64,000 nucleotides of DNA from Coccinella septempunctata (taxonomy: Eukaryota; Arthropoda; Insecta; Coleoptera; Coccinellidae). This document shows, piece after piece, positions 10,752 to 22,424 of this stretch. A model generated the notes under the pieces. It was not told the origin of the DNA and did no database searches. It was given only the letters and a program-made list of their open reading frames with translations. How positions within the stretch are numbered: position 1 is the stretch's first letter; each line of letters opens with the position of its first letter. The DNA is taken from assembly GCF_907165205.1 (NCBI RefSeq), contig NC_058192.1:10602001-10666000 (forward strand), given 5' to 3'. The position numbers and the translations under genes are program-made.

Positions 10752-11615
10752 CAGTGGCGGCTCGTGATCTAGTTCACTAGGGGGCTACTTTTAGAATAAT
10801 AATAAAAATATGAAATTTTAAAACCAGTTTTCCGCAAAATTTTATGCAATTTACCATTCTTTTTGAAACATACCTGTTCTTATCTACTTGCTCGTTGTGC
10901 TTAATAATATTATTCCGGTATTCTAATTGAGCAGCGCTATAAGTCGTAACCAGAAAAGCTAATTCTGTCGAACAATTTACATGCTTGGCAGATAGCTCAT
11001 GCTTCTTAATTTTTTCATTAAGGTGCTTCAAATCTCTAAATCCTGCCCTTGCTTGCGTCTTGCTTAAGAAGTTTTTGGAGTTTTATCTGCCTGGGTTAAA
11101 TTTAAATCGGGAGTCGGTCTACCCAGCAGTTGAATACGGCTTTTTTCCGCCAGCGAAAGCCTCGCGAAATCAGTTTTTAAAATATTTTGAACACTATTGT
11201 CCGCTGTGATTTCAAAACGTAAACAAATACGAACGCACGCCAGGTTGTCTATACGCTAGCCGGCAGCGGCTAGAATGAAGCGGGTAGGGGCGACTTTTAT
11301 CGTAGCCCTTTTACTCCTTAAAACGACCGACACGAAGAGTTGCGGCTGGAGCCGAATGACTGTCCGAATGCAAGAATTCGGGGCTATACGATTCATCGCC
11401 CATGCAGGGACGAACTGCTAGATTATGATTGAAATAAACAAAACTGCAGGAGTCGCATGAAAGTTTTACATTAATTAATTATTTAAATAACCGTGGAAAG
11501 TAATATTTTCATCGAAAATCATATGGTAAGGTAAATAGCATAAAAGGATTGATTTCTTGTGATTTATTGTATGGGGGGCTGTAGCCCTATAGCCCTCACA
11601 GACCAGCCGCCACTG
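10752..11615. mobile_element. hAT-superfamily element, 864 bp, non-autonomous
   Basis: The left end CAGTGGCGGCTCGTGATC and the right end read inward (CAGTGGCGGCTGGTCTGTGA) form terminal inverted repeats. Both ends are flanked by the perfect 8-bp duplication GAAATATT (10744-10751 and 11616-11623), the hAT signature. The interior keeps only part of a TTF/ZMYM1-type hAT protein on the minus strand. It is deleted internally and cannot be autonomous. The intact duplication suggests a fairly recent insertion between two peptide genes. Confidence 0.92.
10800..11190 (-). pseudogene. hAT (TTF/ZMYM1-like) transposase fragment
   Basis: Read on the minus strand: RIQLLGRPTPDLNLTQADK, then a frame change, then FRDLKHLNEKIKKHELSAKH and KHNEQVDKNRYVSKRMVNC. 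The elements S..GRPTPDLN, DLKHL..KI.KHE.S..H and the KHNE.V.KNR......IDCVKFCG block are standard for the TTF-finger N-terminal part of hAT proteins annotated as ZMYM1-like. The zinc-finger core between GRPTPDLN and DLKHL is missing, as is the whole catalytic RNase-H-like and dimerisation part. Confidence 0.75.
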
Positions 11616-11623
11616 GAAATATT

Positions 11624-12620
11624 CTAAAATTTCAAAGAAACTGGACGATAATTTTGATCATGTTTATTGATCAGCTTTCAGAATTACTCTTGAACTTTAA
11701 ATTCCTATAGAAATATATGGTATGGATCAGAGTATCATGTTGTTGGTTACTGGTTAGGCACTAGTAGATTTCTTAAGTCTTTCAAACTTTAATTTGCACC
11801 TGCAGTACATGGATATGTTTTTTTTTTTCCACAAGAAAGTTTGAATAGCAGGCGAATTGGTTTATAGCTCAAGTGATGATTTAGAAATAAGTGATTCAAA
11901 TAGAGATCTGATAAATGAAGATCAATTATTATAATTTGGTTGGTTGTCTTCTCTTCTACTCTTCTAAGGGGTGGCAATGGTGATATCTTCCTTCAAAGAA
12001 TAAAGATACCGGCCTCATTCATAATGACAAGGACAATTCATTCAATGTTAGCCAAAGTGTGGTATCACGTTAACTCTCACTATAAGTCAAAGACCCAGAA
12101 GTGGTAGCGCACCTGCTACATTGCCAGTAGATTGTTTGTCAAATCTGTCGGTGGGTAAAACAGCTTCTCAGTAGATACTTGCAGAAAAGTGAGTGAACGT
12201 CTTCGATATGACACAGATACTATCCATAGCAGAGTCAGAAGACGTTTTCATGAACTCAATCTGATATCGACAAGCTTGTTGAAGAGCTCCACTCACTCAA
12301 AGATTAGAGAGGGTCCATCATACGGAGGCAGGAATACGGTTTGGGTTGAGTTCATTTGGATGGCATTAGAGAACCATGAACTCTCAGATATGCATATGTT
12401 GATGAAGTAAAATATGAAACATTCCATGTATAAATGCTCCAGTTGGATCGACTTTGAAATACACCGCGTTTTAAGTTGTGATTATCCAATGTATAGATCA
12501 TTTCATATGATTCAAACTCAGAATTAAATTAATATAAAACTATTTCATCTTATATGACTCCAATTCTTCGGGATTCAAAGAATAAATTCAATTAGAAGTA
12601 TAAAAACAGAACTTTTCACT
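11624..12620. other. Intergenic apart from the tentative Tc1 relic
   Basis: No other supported feature between the hAT element and the 3' end of the 12726-12923 gene. Confidence 0.4.
12040..12410 (+). pseudogene. Degenerate Tc1-like transposase N-terminal remnant (tentative)
   Basis: Across shifting frames the sequence suggests a Tc1-type DNA-binding region: a GRPR-like box followed by a helix-turn-helix motif resembling VRRRLHELNL (here RVRRRFHELNLISTS). Stops and frame changes abound and no TIRs are visible. The alternative is chance similarity. Confidence 0.3.
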
Positions 12621-12632
12621 ATTTTTTACTGC

Positions 12633-12638
12633 TTTATT
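12633..12638 (-). terminator. AATAAA poly(A) signal (minus strand)
   Basis: TTTATT on +, 88 nt beyond the stop of the 12726-12923 gene. Confidence 0.55.
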
Positions 12639-12725
12639 TATAGTTTCGAATCAATCTCTATTGTGAAGATACAAATACGTATATGGAATAATTACAGCTA
12701 AAAAATTTCGTCGATTCTTGTTGAT

Positions 12726-12923
12726 TCATCCCAAAATTGCAGCACCGTGTCCAGCTAAGCCAAGGGGAGCTGCAGCTAAGCCAATGGGAGCTGCAGCTAA
12801 ACCAATGGGAGCAGCAACTAGACCAGGAGCAATTCCAGCTGCTAAGATACCGGATGGTTCAGGATCAGCAGATGCGAGGGCCATCAAGGCAATCAAGACA
12901 AAGAGGAGGATGAGCTTGTACAT
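12726..12923 (-). CDS. Small secreted Ala/Gly/Pro-rich peptide, copy A of an inverted pair
   Basis: 65 residues. The signal peptide MYKLILLFVLIALMALASA gives a mature start DPEPSGILAAG. Then come 7-residue repeats of the type PIGLAAA/PLGLAGH, ending GHGAAILG-stop. It is nearly identical to the 13666-13842 gene, which lies head-to-head; this copy has one extra 7-residue (21-bp) repeat unit. The TATA box at 12988-12994, 5' UTR and poly(A) signal are intact, so both copies are probably expressed. The xPxPSGI mature start links it to the gene at 15554. The plan is NPLP/cuticle-peptide-like. Confidence 0.85.
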   Translation of the reverse strand: MYKLILLFVLIALMALASADPEPSGILAAGIAPGLVAAPIGLAAAPIGLAAAPLGLAGHGAAILG

Positions 12924-12987
12924 TTTGAGTTGTTGCTTTTGATTCTTCTAAGAACAATCTGATGAAGTGGACATGGGAAAGAATTGC

Positions 12988-12994
12988 TTTTATA
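12988..12994 (-). promoter_or_regulatory. TATA box of copy A
   Basis: TATAAAA on the minus strand about 70 nt ahead of the ATG. Copy B has a TATA box at the matching place. Confidence 0.6.
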
Positions 12995-13594
12995 CAGAAA
13001 TAAAATGCTAATCAGAGTAATTTTTCAAGGTGTTGAAATAAAAAATAATACGGAACAATGTAGTAGTTATGGATAAAAAATTCATGTCTTTGAAATTGTA
13101 TGAGCGAGACTTTTATTTATTTTCATCATCCGTTTTATTTTCGCTCGATAACTTCTTTGAACAAATTCACTTTTACCTTATTTCGTTTTTGGGGTTAAGA
13201 CAAAAATTGTATTTTTCAGCTATAAAGCACACCTCAATGTGCAAAGTTTCCAAAAACTTGTATAATCTTCCGGATTCTTTAAAAGTAGGTACGCAATATT
13301 AGAAAATGAATTATAATGTGGCATTGAATATTTTCAATTTGGAATCAAATATGATGATCATTACATTAGAATATAAGATTTTTGTCTGAATCGTGAAAAT
13401 ATAGATAAAATAGCTATTGAATTCTTCCTTATGAAGAAATCCAGAATGATGGATGATGAAAATTTATGGAATAGCCACTCATGCCATTCAAAAAATCACT
13501 TCAATATTTTTTTTCGATTAATACTGCATTGTACACAAGTTTTTTTTCAACCTTGAATCCAGATTCCAATTAATATTTCAGTTCTGTAGGTACC

Positions 13595-13602
13595 TATATA
13601 AG
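13595..13602 (+). promoter_or_regulatory. TATA box of copy B
   Basis: TATATAAG about 70 nt ahead of the ATG at 13666; counterpart of the copy A box. Confidence 0.65.
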
Positions 13603-13665
13603 CAATTCTTTTCTGTGTTCACTTCATCAGATTGTTCTTAGAAGAATCAAAAGCAACAACTCAAA

Positions 13666-13842
13666 ATGTACAAGCTCATCCTTCTCTTCGTCTTGGTTGC
13701 CTTGATGGCCCTTGCATCTGCTGATCCTGAACCATCCGGTATCTTAGCAGCTGGAATTGCTCCTGGTCTAGTTGCTGCTCCCATTGGGATAGCTGCAGCT
13801 CCCCTTGGCTTAGCTGGACATGGTGCTGCAATTCTGGGATGA
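13666..13842 (+). CDS. Small secreted Ala/Gly/Pro-rich peptide, copy B of an inverted pair
   Basis: 58 residues, a single exon shorter than many ORF cut-offs. It has signal peptide MYKLILLFVLVALMALASA, mature start DPEPSGILAAG, then PIGIAAAPLGLAGH, ending GHGAAILG-stop at 13840-13842. It matches copy A except for I/V and L/I changes and one missing 7-residue repeat unit. A good TATA box and AATAAA flank it. The long minus-strand frame over the same bases (13647-14018) is a shadow. As with its sister, the C-terminal Gly is a possible amide donor, and the function is inferred only from the plan. Confidence 0.85.
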   Translation: MYKLILLFVLVALMALASADPEPSGILAAGIAPGLVAAPIGIAAAPLGLAGHGAAILG

Positions 13843-13889
13843 ATCAACAGGAGATTTCTGTTCATTTTTGCAACATTTACGGAATTTTG

Positions 13890-13895
13890 AATAAA
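13890..13895 (+). terminator. AATAAA poly(A) signal
   Basis: 48 nt after the stop of copy B. Confidence 0.65.
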
Positions 13896-15487
13896 GCAGT
13901 TCAAAACATCAATCGTTTTTATGAATATTTCTTCAATAAACCCTTGTCGGATCTCGCTTGGCGTATAAAGCTTTGGCATGGTTTCCTTATTATATTCTCG
14001 TTCACTTCGTCTTTTCATCGATATTATTTTGGCGAGCTACACTCGCAGAAATTCCCATTATGTTCGATAAAAGCCGAATCAGCGACATGTGTATTCAAGT
14101 CTCTTTCTCTGTGTTATATGTTGCTTTGAAATATTTCCACCACACACGCTAACATGTTCTCTGTTCTCGTGGCAACTGTATAGAAAGTAATGAAACGAAT
14201 ATTCGAATAGCCGGAAAGAAAAGGGAATATTTCCTTTCCGCTTACAACGAGTACACATGCAAAGATACATATTACACAGGTTTACGAACTTCTATTTATT
14301 GACTTGAACAATGCCCGACTCAAAATGATAAATGAGAAAAGCAGATATTTCAATCACGTTTGTTCAAATGGAAGGATTTCTGGAATTCCATCAAAGGAAA
14401 ATGAGGTAATTTCTTTAGGTTCATCATGGATTTTCATCAAGCAGCTGCCACTCCAATTCGAAATGTATTTTGTAACAGTTCAAAACGGATGAGCGGTGGT
14501 CTAGTTCTTAGAGAGAGGAGCAAATAGACAGAAAATACAGAATTTTCAATTTTAATTTTCATTTTGAAAAATGCCTCTTCACTATTAAAGTCCAAACTTA
14601 ACTGTTTCAAAAAAAAGCAATAATGTTCTCGAAAGCAAGGGAGAAAAATCTTCGAACCAAGACTCAGATATCTCGATGAAATATGCATATTATGAGGTTT
14701 TCAGTTTCCGAAGCACCCTGATGAAAATATGAAGGAAGCATCTCATGAATTTGCCATTGAAGGCAGAATATAAACGAGAAAACTGAATAGACAAGTTTCG
14801 AAATGAGCTAAGGACAAGCAGGCTCAATCTCTGTGCAAGAAGATGACAACGCCAGCTTATTACTGAGTGAAAGTTTCATCAGTCTGTTTTTCCATGGCTT
14901 AAATATTTGCGTTCGTACTGATGGAGCTTCATATAACGACATAATTCAAGGATATTGCGAAAACTGCGCCTTTCTTATCGCAAGATCCTCGGTTCAGGTT
15001 TGGGTGGAAGGAAAAATATTGTATGACGTTAAATTATACTACCCAAAGACAAGAATAAGGTTTTTGCATAAACTCCGGGTCATAGCGTGTGTAGATCTTC
15101 TTTGAAGGATGATATTGAGGAGAATAGTGCAGCGTAATTAGGAATTTGAGGAAAATTGAGGTTAATTACATTAAAGAATTTGAAGATAATTATATTTCAA
15201 AGATATTCATCATATTCTTTTCATGAAAAACTTTGTTTCTTTTGTTTTATTCTCAGAATAATGGTTTTGATCGGAATAAGTCGATCTATTGTTGGTTTCT
15301 TTATACCACATTTTCATTCTAAACATACTTCACCTTCAAATATCCATTTTTCGCAATATTTCCGCCTTGAAACCAACGCTTGTCATATTTGACATCGTAA
15401 GGCCGCTAACCTGTTCTAATCAACGCTCGATCTTGTAAGCCAAACACAAATGTCGTCAGATTGTCGCCGCCGAAAAAATTTCATCCC
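13896..15487. other. Intergenic, nothing recognised
   Basis: Several short frames on both strands, none with a start, signal and composition that support a gene. Confidence 0.45.
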
Positions 15488-15523
15488 TATATAATCTTAG
15501 CCCGCATGAGTTCCTGCATCAGT
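15488..15523 (+). promoter_or_regulatory. Core promoter: TATA box plus TCAGT initiator
   Basis: TATATAA at 15488-15494 and TCAGTC starting at 15519, whose A (+1) is 33 nt from the TATA start. This is textbook arthropod spacing and the best core promoter in the window. Confidence 0.75.
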
Positions 15524-15553
15524 CTGTTCTCAGATAACGAATAAACAATCAAA

Positions 15554-15769
15554 ATGTTCAACAAAATCATCGCTTTCCTCTTCTTCGTCGTAGCCGTTTT
15601 AGCCATGGCTTCAGCTGAACCTCAGCCATCTGGCATCATCGGCACTATCGGTACTATCGGCATTGCCCCTGCTCCAATCGCCATTGCAGCTGCTCCAGCA
15701 GTTGCTGTTGCCGGCCCTGTTGGTATTGGTCACATTGGAATCGCTGCCAGGCCAGCAATTTGGGGTTGA
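15554..15769 (+). CDS. Small secreted Ile/Ala/Gly/Pro-rich peptide (NPLP-like)
   Basis: 71 residues in one exon. The signal peptide MFNKIIAFLFFVVAVLAMASA precedes mature EPQPSGIIGTIGTIGIAPAP, then Ala/Val/Pro stretches, GHIG, and the end ARPAIWG-stop. The xPxPSGI start is shared with the 12726 and 13666 genes and the hydrophobic-Gly end with all five complete members. TATA, initiator and AATAAA are all in place and it looks intact. Function is unknown; NPLP-type secreted peptide or cuticle component is the inference. Confidence 0.85.
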   Translation: MFNKIIAFLFFVVAVLAMASAEPQPSGIIGTIGTIGIAPAPIAIAAAPAVAVAGPVGIGHIGIAARPAIWG

Positions 15770-15841
15770 AGTGGAGATTATGGTCTGATATACGATTCAA
15801 AATGTATGTAGATTGGAGACGTTAATTTTTGGTATGACTGT

Positions 15842-15847
15842 AATAAA
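15842..15847 (+). terminator. AATAAA poly(A) signal
   Basis: 73 nt after the stop of the 15554 gene. Confidence 0.6.
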
Positions 15848-17277
15848 TTTTTTTCCATATCTATTTTATTTCAATGTTTCCCTTAATTCGTACGTATTAC
15901 CGCATTGGGAGAAATCTCTCCTCGGTTATGATTCGAGTAGGTTTGCTTGTCAATCATTAGATATATGTATGTACCTTGTGAGAGCCAAAAATGAGCACTT
16001 ACCCATAGTTTGTCACATTAATTTTTGTAGAATTCTATGAGTGGAAACACTCATTTCCAAATTTTCCAACTCCTACCTATCACAGTACTTTGAGGTGTTG
16101 AATTAGGTTATACTTCAATTTAAACAGGGCTATAGTTGACTCTGAGGATTTGTGTAACTTTTGGATTGAGATAGGTTTGTGTTCAGCTTCAATTCATTCG
16201 AAAACTATATCTTTTGGGCCAAAGATGATTGACAGCAGAATTTGAAATAAAATAAGCACTGCTCTGGTACAAAAATATATGGGACAAATACTCCAAGACT
16301 TTGAAGATTTCATTCAATCCTAAGTACAGAAGAAGTTGGAAAATTTTGGTTATGAGTGTTTCAACAAGATCATTATTTCAGCCAAAATTATGTTATAATC
16401 AGTTCATGGGAAAAAAATGAAACTGTCGAATTGCTTAACCCTTGAAGGGGTCCATCTAAAGAGGGGATGATATTTCTAGAAGAATTCGGAGGAAAACCTA
16501 CCCGTATTTTTGGCTATTTACGAATCGCCTCATGTTTATTGACATCTCATATGATTTGTGAATATTTCAATTTTCAATACTGAATTCAGTAGTGGCTCGT
16601 TGGATTGGACAAATAAAGTAGTAAGACAAAAGATCCAATTGGTCGCAGTTCTGAGAGGCTGACCCATAAAAATAATTCATTTGCCGGACTGGGTAATACA
16701 CCAAAAGACAAAAAACACAAAAAAATTTAACTGCAGCTGTAAATCCCCGGTAATGTCTCGTGGCATTTTTCACTCGGATCACGGGAATGAGTAAAGCATA
16801 TCTAAATTCATGTCACATACGGAGCACATGCGGAAGTTCCCAAGATATCCGGGTTGAAAACTTCTTTGCGGAATCTGAAGTGCCGTAAAATACGGTTGAA
16901 GAGCGAGGAGCTTGACGCATTATGCGGATGCGTTCGAATATTTTATGCCTAAGGGTGTGTTTCAACTTCTGCGGATGATGTTGGAAGAATGCCCCAAGCT
17001 TATCGTGAGAGGGAAAATTGTCACCTCTGACTGAAGCGACTAATCTTATCTGAAGTGGTACTTATCAATCCAATGTGTCATCAATTTTCTGCGAATAGAC
17101 GTGAAAACATTTTTCGAACTCTAAGCTACAAGAAACACGTTCAAGACGTTTTTATTGTCACCATCATAATCATATCAACTTTGGAGTAGCAGAGCTCCAA
17201 AGAACATTGGCACAAAAGTTTCTAGATTATAAATTTTGAAGGTTGTTGAGTAGCACTGCAACTTCAAGATCTATTGA
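15848..17277. other. Intergenic, nothing recognised
   Basis: No supported feature on either strand. Confidence 0.45.
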
Positions 17278-18324
17278 TATATACAGGGTCTTTGACTCAA
17301 ATATTTCAACAGTAGATTTTTGAGGTCAAAAGAAACACTTCTTTCCTCTGTCTTTTTTTCTGAATCGGCTCGATTTGAAAGTTACAAGCTGTTGAAAAAC
17401 CATATAAAAATGTTATTTTTAGTTCTCACAAACGCTTTCATCGAATGAAATGAATTTCGGAATATAATTTTTCATTCATTTGATGAATCTTCTTCGAACA
17501 CAAGATATAACACACGTCTTCAAAGTTTTTCATTATGACCATTACGTACCATAAAAATACCAAAAATTCAAAGAACTCAACTCTTGAAAGTAAGTTGGAC
17601 GCTATCTAATGAATATTTAGACGGTTTGTAAAATAAAAGTATACTTTATATTTTTTCTACAAGCGTGCGCGTTCAACCTTTTTCCCGCACGCATTCCAAG
17701 TTGCAAAGAGTCACTTTCCCAAAACGTGCGGGAAAAACGCCTGCTATTTCTTTCCCGCACGCATTTGCGTGCGGGAATGGATTAGCAGGGGTTTTTCCCG
17801 CACGCAAATATCATAGAGTAAATTAAATTCTATCATGTTTCTATGCACAGAACGTCAACGATGAGAAACTCATAGTAATGACATGAAGAATTACGTCTGT
17901 CATTATATATGAATTAATCAAATGAGATATGAGATGTTTCGTGAAATGGATACATTTATATATTTCAAGAGCTTGTAGAAAAAATATTGTTCCTAACTCT
18001 TGAGGAAAGTGTCTTGCCCGCACTTGATAGGAAAATAACTATTATCGTATAATGCAACGTTTTCGAGTAATTCAATGATCAAAAATTAAGAGGTATCTGT
18101 GAAATTTGAAAAATTGGGATGTGTAGTGTCACAGATTTAGCTAGTTATTCGGAAGGTAATTTTGTTCTGCCAGGGGTGGCACAGATCATTTCGAAAATTT
18201 AAAATGAATACATATATCTTTTCAGCAGGGACCAATGAAAAAATGGTATAGAAAACAAAGTGTTTCTTTTGACCTCAAGAATCTACTGTTAACATATTTG
18301 TTCGAGTCAAAGATTCATTCTGTC
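17278..18324. mobile_element. ~1.05-kb inverted-repeat element with CCCGCACGC hairpins
   Basis: The left arm (17278-17344; core TTTGACTC, AACAGTAGATT, TGAGGTCAAAAGAAACACTT) recurs inverted at 18256-18324 with modest divergence. The interior has no open frame but holds a cluster of CCCGCACGC / GCGTGCGGG motifs forming strong hairpins. It is probably a non-autonomous foldback-type DNA element. No target duplication was identified with confidence. Confidence 0.65.
17724..17805. repeat. 40-bp-arm hairpin built on CCCGCACGC
   Basis: 17724-17763 pairs with 17766-17805 around a 2-nt loop. GCGTGCGGG ends and a CCTGCTA / TAGCAGG middle pair, with a few mismatches. Two further copies of the motif lie at 17666-17695. 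GC content is far above the surrounding sequence. Confidence 0.8.
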
Positions 18325-21300
18325 GATATATGTATATCTACTCTTATAGCATTTACCGCTCTCCCTCGAGTTGCAGAGTTCTAATGAACTCCAGTTTACT
18401 TTAGTGGCAATAGAGAGATTACATCCTCGCTCCTATAAGTTACTCGCCAAAGATCCAAATACTTCTCACAAGTTCCCAAAGAAATTGTAGATACATTTTC
18501 TGACACCACTGAAGGTTTTGAGACAATGGCAACCATAACCTTCTGTATCTACAGTACAGAGATAGATCGGCTGCAGAATACAGATCTTGTGGAAGTCACA
18601 TTATTTTTAACACAAAAAAATAGGGTCATTCACCTACTATTTGTTCAAGTGATATTTTAAGGGTTATCACACCTTGGCCCATCCTTATTTCTCCCAAGAT
18701 GCAAATTTAGGGCTAAAAATCAAATTTTATAAAACCCTGGAGTATTTGTCGTTTTAAAATTCGATCGGTAGTCATGGCTTTTATTTCGTAATGAGTCTAT
18801 AGGTTGGAATCTACTTTGAAAAATTCTTCCTAGGTCTCTATAAGCAGTTTCGGCCTCACTCCATTACCAAAATCTAGAATGAGAAATTCACTACATCTTC
18901 AAACGAAGAAAAGAATCAACTATTCAAGAATAACTGACCTATGCTCTGTTTATAAAATATTTTAGGGATAAATATCTGCAAGAGATCTATTTTTTATTGC
19001 GTTTCCATCCGCAAAAACTAACAGTATCGGTATATTTCACAACCAATAACCACCCATTAGAACGTGATAAAATGAATGAAAGTCATAAAAATGAAATTTG
19101 GGCCCCCAGTGCATATAAACCCATTCATCATGTGCTGCAAATATACCACCGCATCTGAATTACCCATGACATTTGATAGCATGTTAACTCAGAAAAAGCT
19201 TTTTACCACGTTAATATTTCAAGTAGTGTAGGAGGTCATGGCTAGGATGCATATTTTATACCGGTATTGACAGTAATCAATATCACGATCTGTTGATTTT
19301 TACCGAAACTGAATATTCAATGAGCTTGCATTAAAAATCACTTATCTATCGACCACCGCCACCAATTAATCTGCCCAGTTATGATTCAAATAATGAAATG
19401 AAATAGAGTAGTAAATAAATTAAATTTGTGCTTATCGGGTAGCCTGAAATCCAATCAATTATATGGTTTATACTCGTGAAGCGGTTTGGGCTTTCACCCG
19501 AGAAAAAAATGTGGAATATGAGGATTCGATAACAGCAGAATTATTATTTTCAATGGTTAAAATTGCACTTTTGATAATTAGAAATCATTGAGTTTGTTGC
19601 AGTTTTAATGATGATAATAAGAAGGATACTTTTGGCTAGAAAATTCTTTTTCATCCCAGTTTAGAGATTGAACTTGTAACATTGAAAATCTGCAACAATT
19701 GAAAATTTTCCGCATGTAAAAATAGTTGTAATTAACAGTCATATAAATGATGCAAGCCACTGAACAATTGCAAGAACAGGTGTGGTTGAAACTTGCCTAC
19801 ATTGCATCACCAACTTTCTTTGTGTACCCACTTGATAGTAAAAATAGGGTTATACGACCTTCTATAGTCTATCATGAATTTATCGCCTTTGTTATATTAT
19901 ATTTATGTCAATCCAATGTCACGAAATATGTATATCGTCATAAAATCAAGTGGACTCTGGAATAACTCACTCAAATAACTACCAATCTCAAAAAGAAATT
20001 AATCAAAAACTGATGAGAATAAACAGTGTGAATTTATAACTATTGGGATATTGACATATGTCATGTGGACCAAAGGGGTGTCTATTTGACCTCCTGTTGC
20101 TCTATTACCCGATATAACGAAAACTAAAAGTTTCGATTCCAGAGATCATATCAATTTTTGATAGAAATCTAGCCAGAAATCTATTTTTCATTAAATTCTC
20201 CAGACCAATCAGAATGACGACCTCGATTACGATTTCTCTCGCCCTGCAAAATCAGATTGATTAAAAGTCGACGAAACAAAAATCCATCCCCCTGAGAAAT
20301 CAAATTTCCGACGACCAGATGAAAATTTCATTTGGAAAACCCGATTTCCCTCTACGAAATCCCTTTCTTCAATTCTCAAGTGTCGATATAACCGCTTAAA
20401 ACTTCATTTTGTGGTGCTCGGAGCGCACAACTGGAATGAATGAAATCTCAATTATGCAAGCCGCAAAAACCAGGAATGTTCTCCAGGATGAAACCCAGAA
20501 AACTTGCAATTTCCACCTCATGAATGATTCTCCTGCGGATTCAATATTCGCCTATTTTTTGCCGCTATATTTGATCGTTTCTAACAATAATAAACATCGG
20601 CGTTCTCTATTATATACAAAAACAAGAGTGAATAGAATGGTGTCCAAAAAACGATCAATTTTTCCTTATTGTTGCAGTTCGAATAACCATGCGGTATATT
20701 TATGGATTAATTAGCACTTTATGAGTGTTATTATCCACACATTCTGTATGTAGTGTTCCGTTTTAATTTGATGTACATTTGATATCTATTACTACAGACA
20801 TTTTGTTGATACCTAACATCATTTTGTATCATGTTCATTTCATATTCAAGGAAACAATAGGTTGAAACTCAGCTTCATGAATAGCATTTCATTCTATTGA
20901 CATGCCTGCGGTCTCTCGGGAAGTTTATTTAAATAAAAAAACAATAATCAACATATAGAGCATCCCTGGATAATATCGTGAATACAAAGCAGACATATTC
21001 ATCTTCATGGATAGTTAATAAAATCAACAGAGTCAAATTATATTTAGCTCTGCTTTAACAAAATTCATCTAGGGAAAATTTCCGTACGTTGACTATTTCT
21101 AGAAAATCATAAAATGGTTATGAGAAAGAACCCCATAACTTCATACTCATAAACTTCATATTCATTGGGATTTTTCATTTTCGTTCATACGAGCTTCAGT
21201 TCAATTTTTCTTATCCCATTTTCATCAAGTTTTTGGCGAGCGAATGATGAATATAAGACTTGAAAGTATTTTGGTGTAGTACAGAAGGAATCTATATAAA

Positions 21301-22424
21301 CCTTCATTAAAATATTCCCTAGATTGCCGTTTCACATCATCAAAGAGACTAAGCAACACGGTTTATTTGCTCACAAAACCCTCTGGCTCATCTCAGATAC
21401 AATCTCGTGACAAGCCTAACCAATCAAAAAATAAAAAGCTTATCTCGTTGATCTCATAATTGAACGTGCCTTTGATGAAATTCCGAAGCGAGCGTCTTCG
21501 TTTGATCGGACTCTCTGTTTCAAAGAGAGATAAGAGCAGAAAATTGGAACTGAAATGCAGAGACGGTCTCAATCCCAGTATCCGACGATATTCGGCGAAA
21601 TAGAGCTGCTACCGAACCTATATTCGACCAAAAAAGGAAGCTCCCAATTAATTTTTTCTGTTTGTCAGTTTTTTCGGAGGAGATTCTGGATTAAATTGGA
21701 CAGTGAGTTTTTGCTGTCTTTCTATTCGTTTCGAAGATAATTTTAGCAGTAATTATAGTTTGTCATGGCGGAAATCGACATACCTAGTGCAATATTATTT
21801 TCATGTTCGGAAACTACCACCATGGATCATAACTTGGTATATGCTTCGCTAGATATGTTGTACTTCTGGTCTGCAAGGGTTCAGTATCAGTTTTGAACTA
21901 ATTATATTTGTAGTTCATTAATTCAGTTGGTGCAGTTGGTTGATAGAGTTTGACTACTGACATAAAAGTTTTATGAGGGCTTTATTTTGCTAATGGATAG
22001 TCAAAGCTCGAAATCTAGCCAAGGTTTTTGTTATTGCTGGGAAATCATTATGTTCCGATCTATTGTCTCCAGATAATTGGAAAAGTCTTTGTTTTTACCT
22101 CAAGAGTATACTGTTGAAATACGAGGTTATATTGAAAAATTCTTAGCCTACTATAGAACTAAACAAAATTTCAATGTCAAAATATTCTATTACTCAACAT
22201 ATTCTCTTCTGGATACCTTTATCTCTGGATACATTTATCACAGCGAACCTGCAACGTCTCTAGACCTTTCAAAAAGAATGTTTCTTATTGCTCTGCAAAA
22301 CAAGACCTCCACAGCTTTTATTACCTTCTCGTTGGAAGAAAATTTACGACCTTTTAAACTTTTCTTCAGTTGAGGAAAGAGATGGAGCCAAATATAATAA
22401 TATATTATATTATAATATAATAAG
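18325..22424. other. Long intergenic stretch, nothing recognised
   Basis: Short frames only (for example 20409-20714 and 22077-22373) with no domain, no signals and AT-biased composition. Confidence 0.45.

Larger units (their letters stand above)
12722..13847. repeat. Inverted gene duplication (arms 12722-13001 and 13589-13847)
   Basis: The two arms carry promoter, 5' UTR and coding region of the peptide genes in opposite orientation, with about 590 bp between them. Identity is very high through the 5' UTR (CAGATTGTTCTTAGAAGAAT shared exactly) and the coding region. It falls off just past the stop codon, so the 3' UTRs differ. The middle segment (13002-13588) is AT-rich and shows no gene. 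Confidence 0.85.

Noticed and set aside
13647..14018. 123-codon minus-strand frame
   Set aside because: Shadow of the + strand peptide gene at 13666-13842; the symmetrical frame at 12718-12942 is likewise a shadow of copy A.
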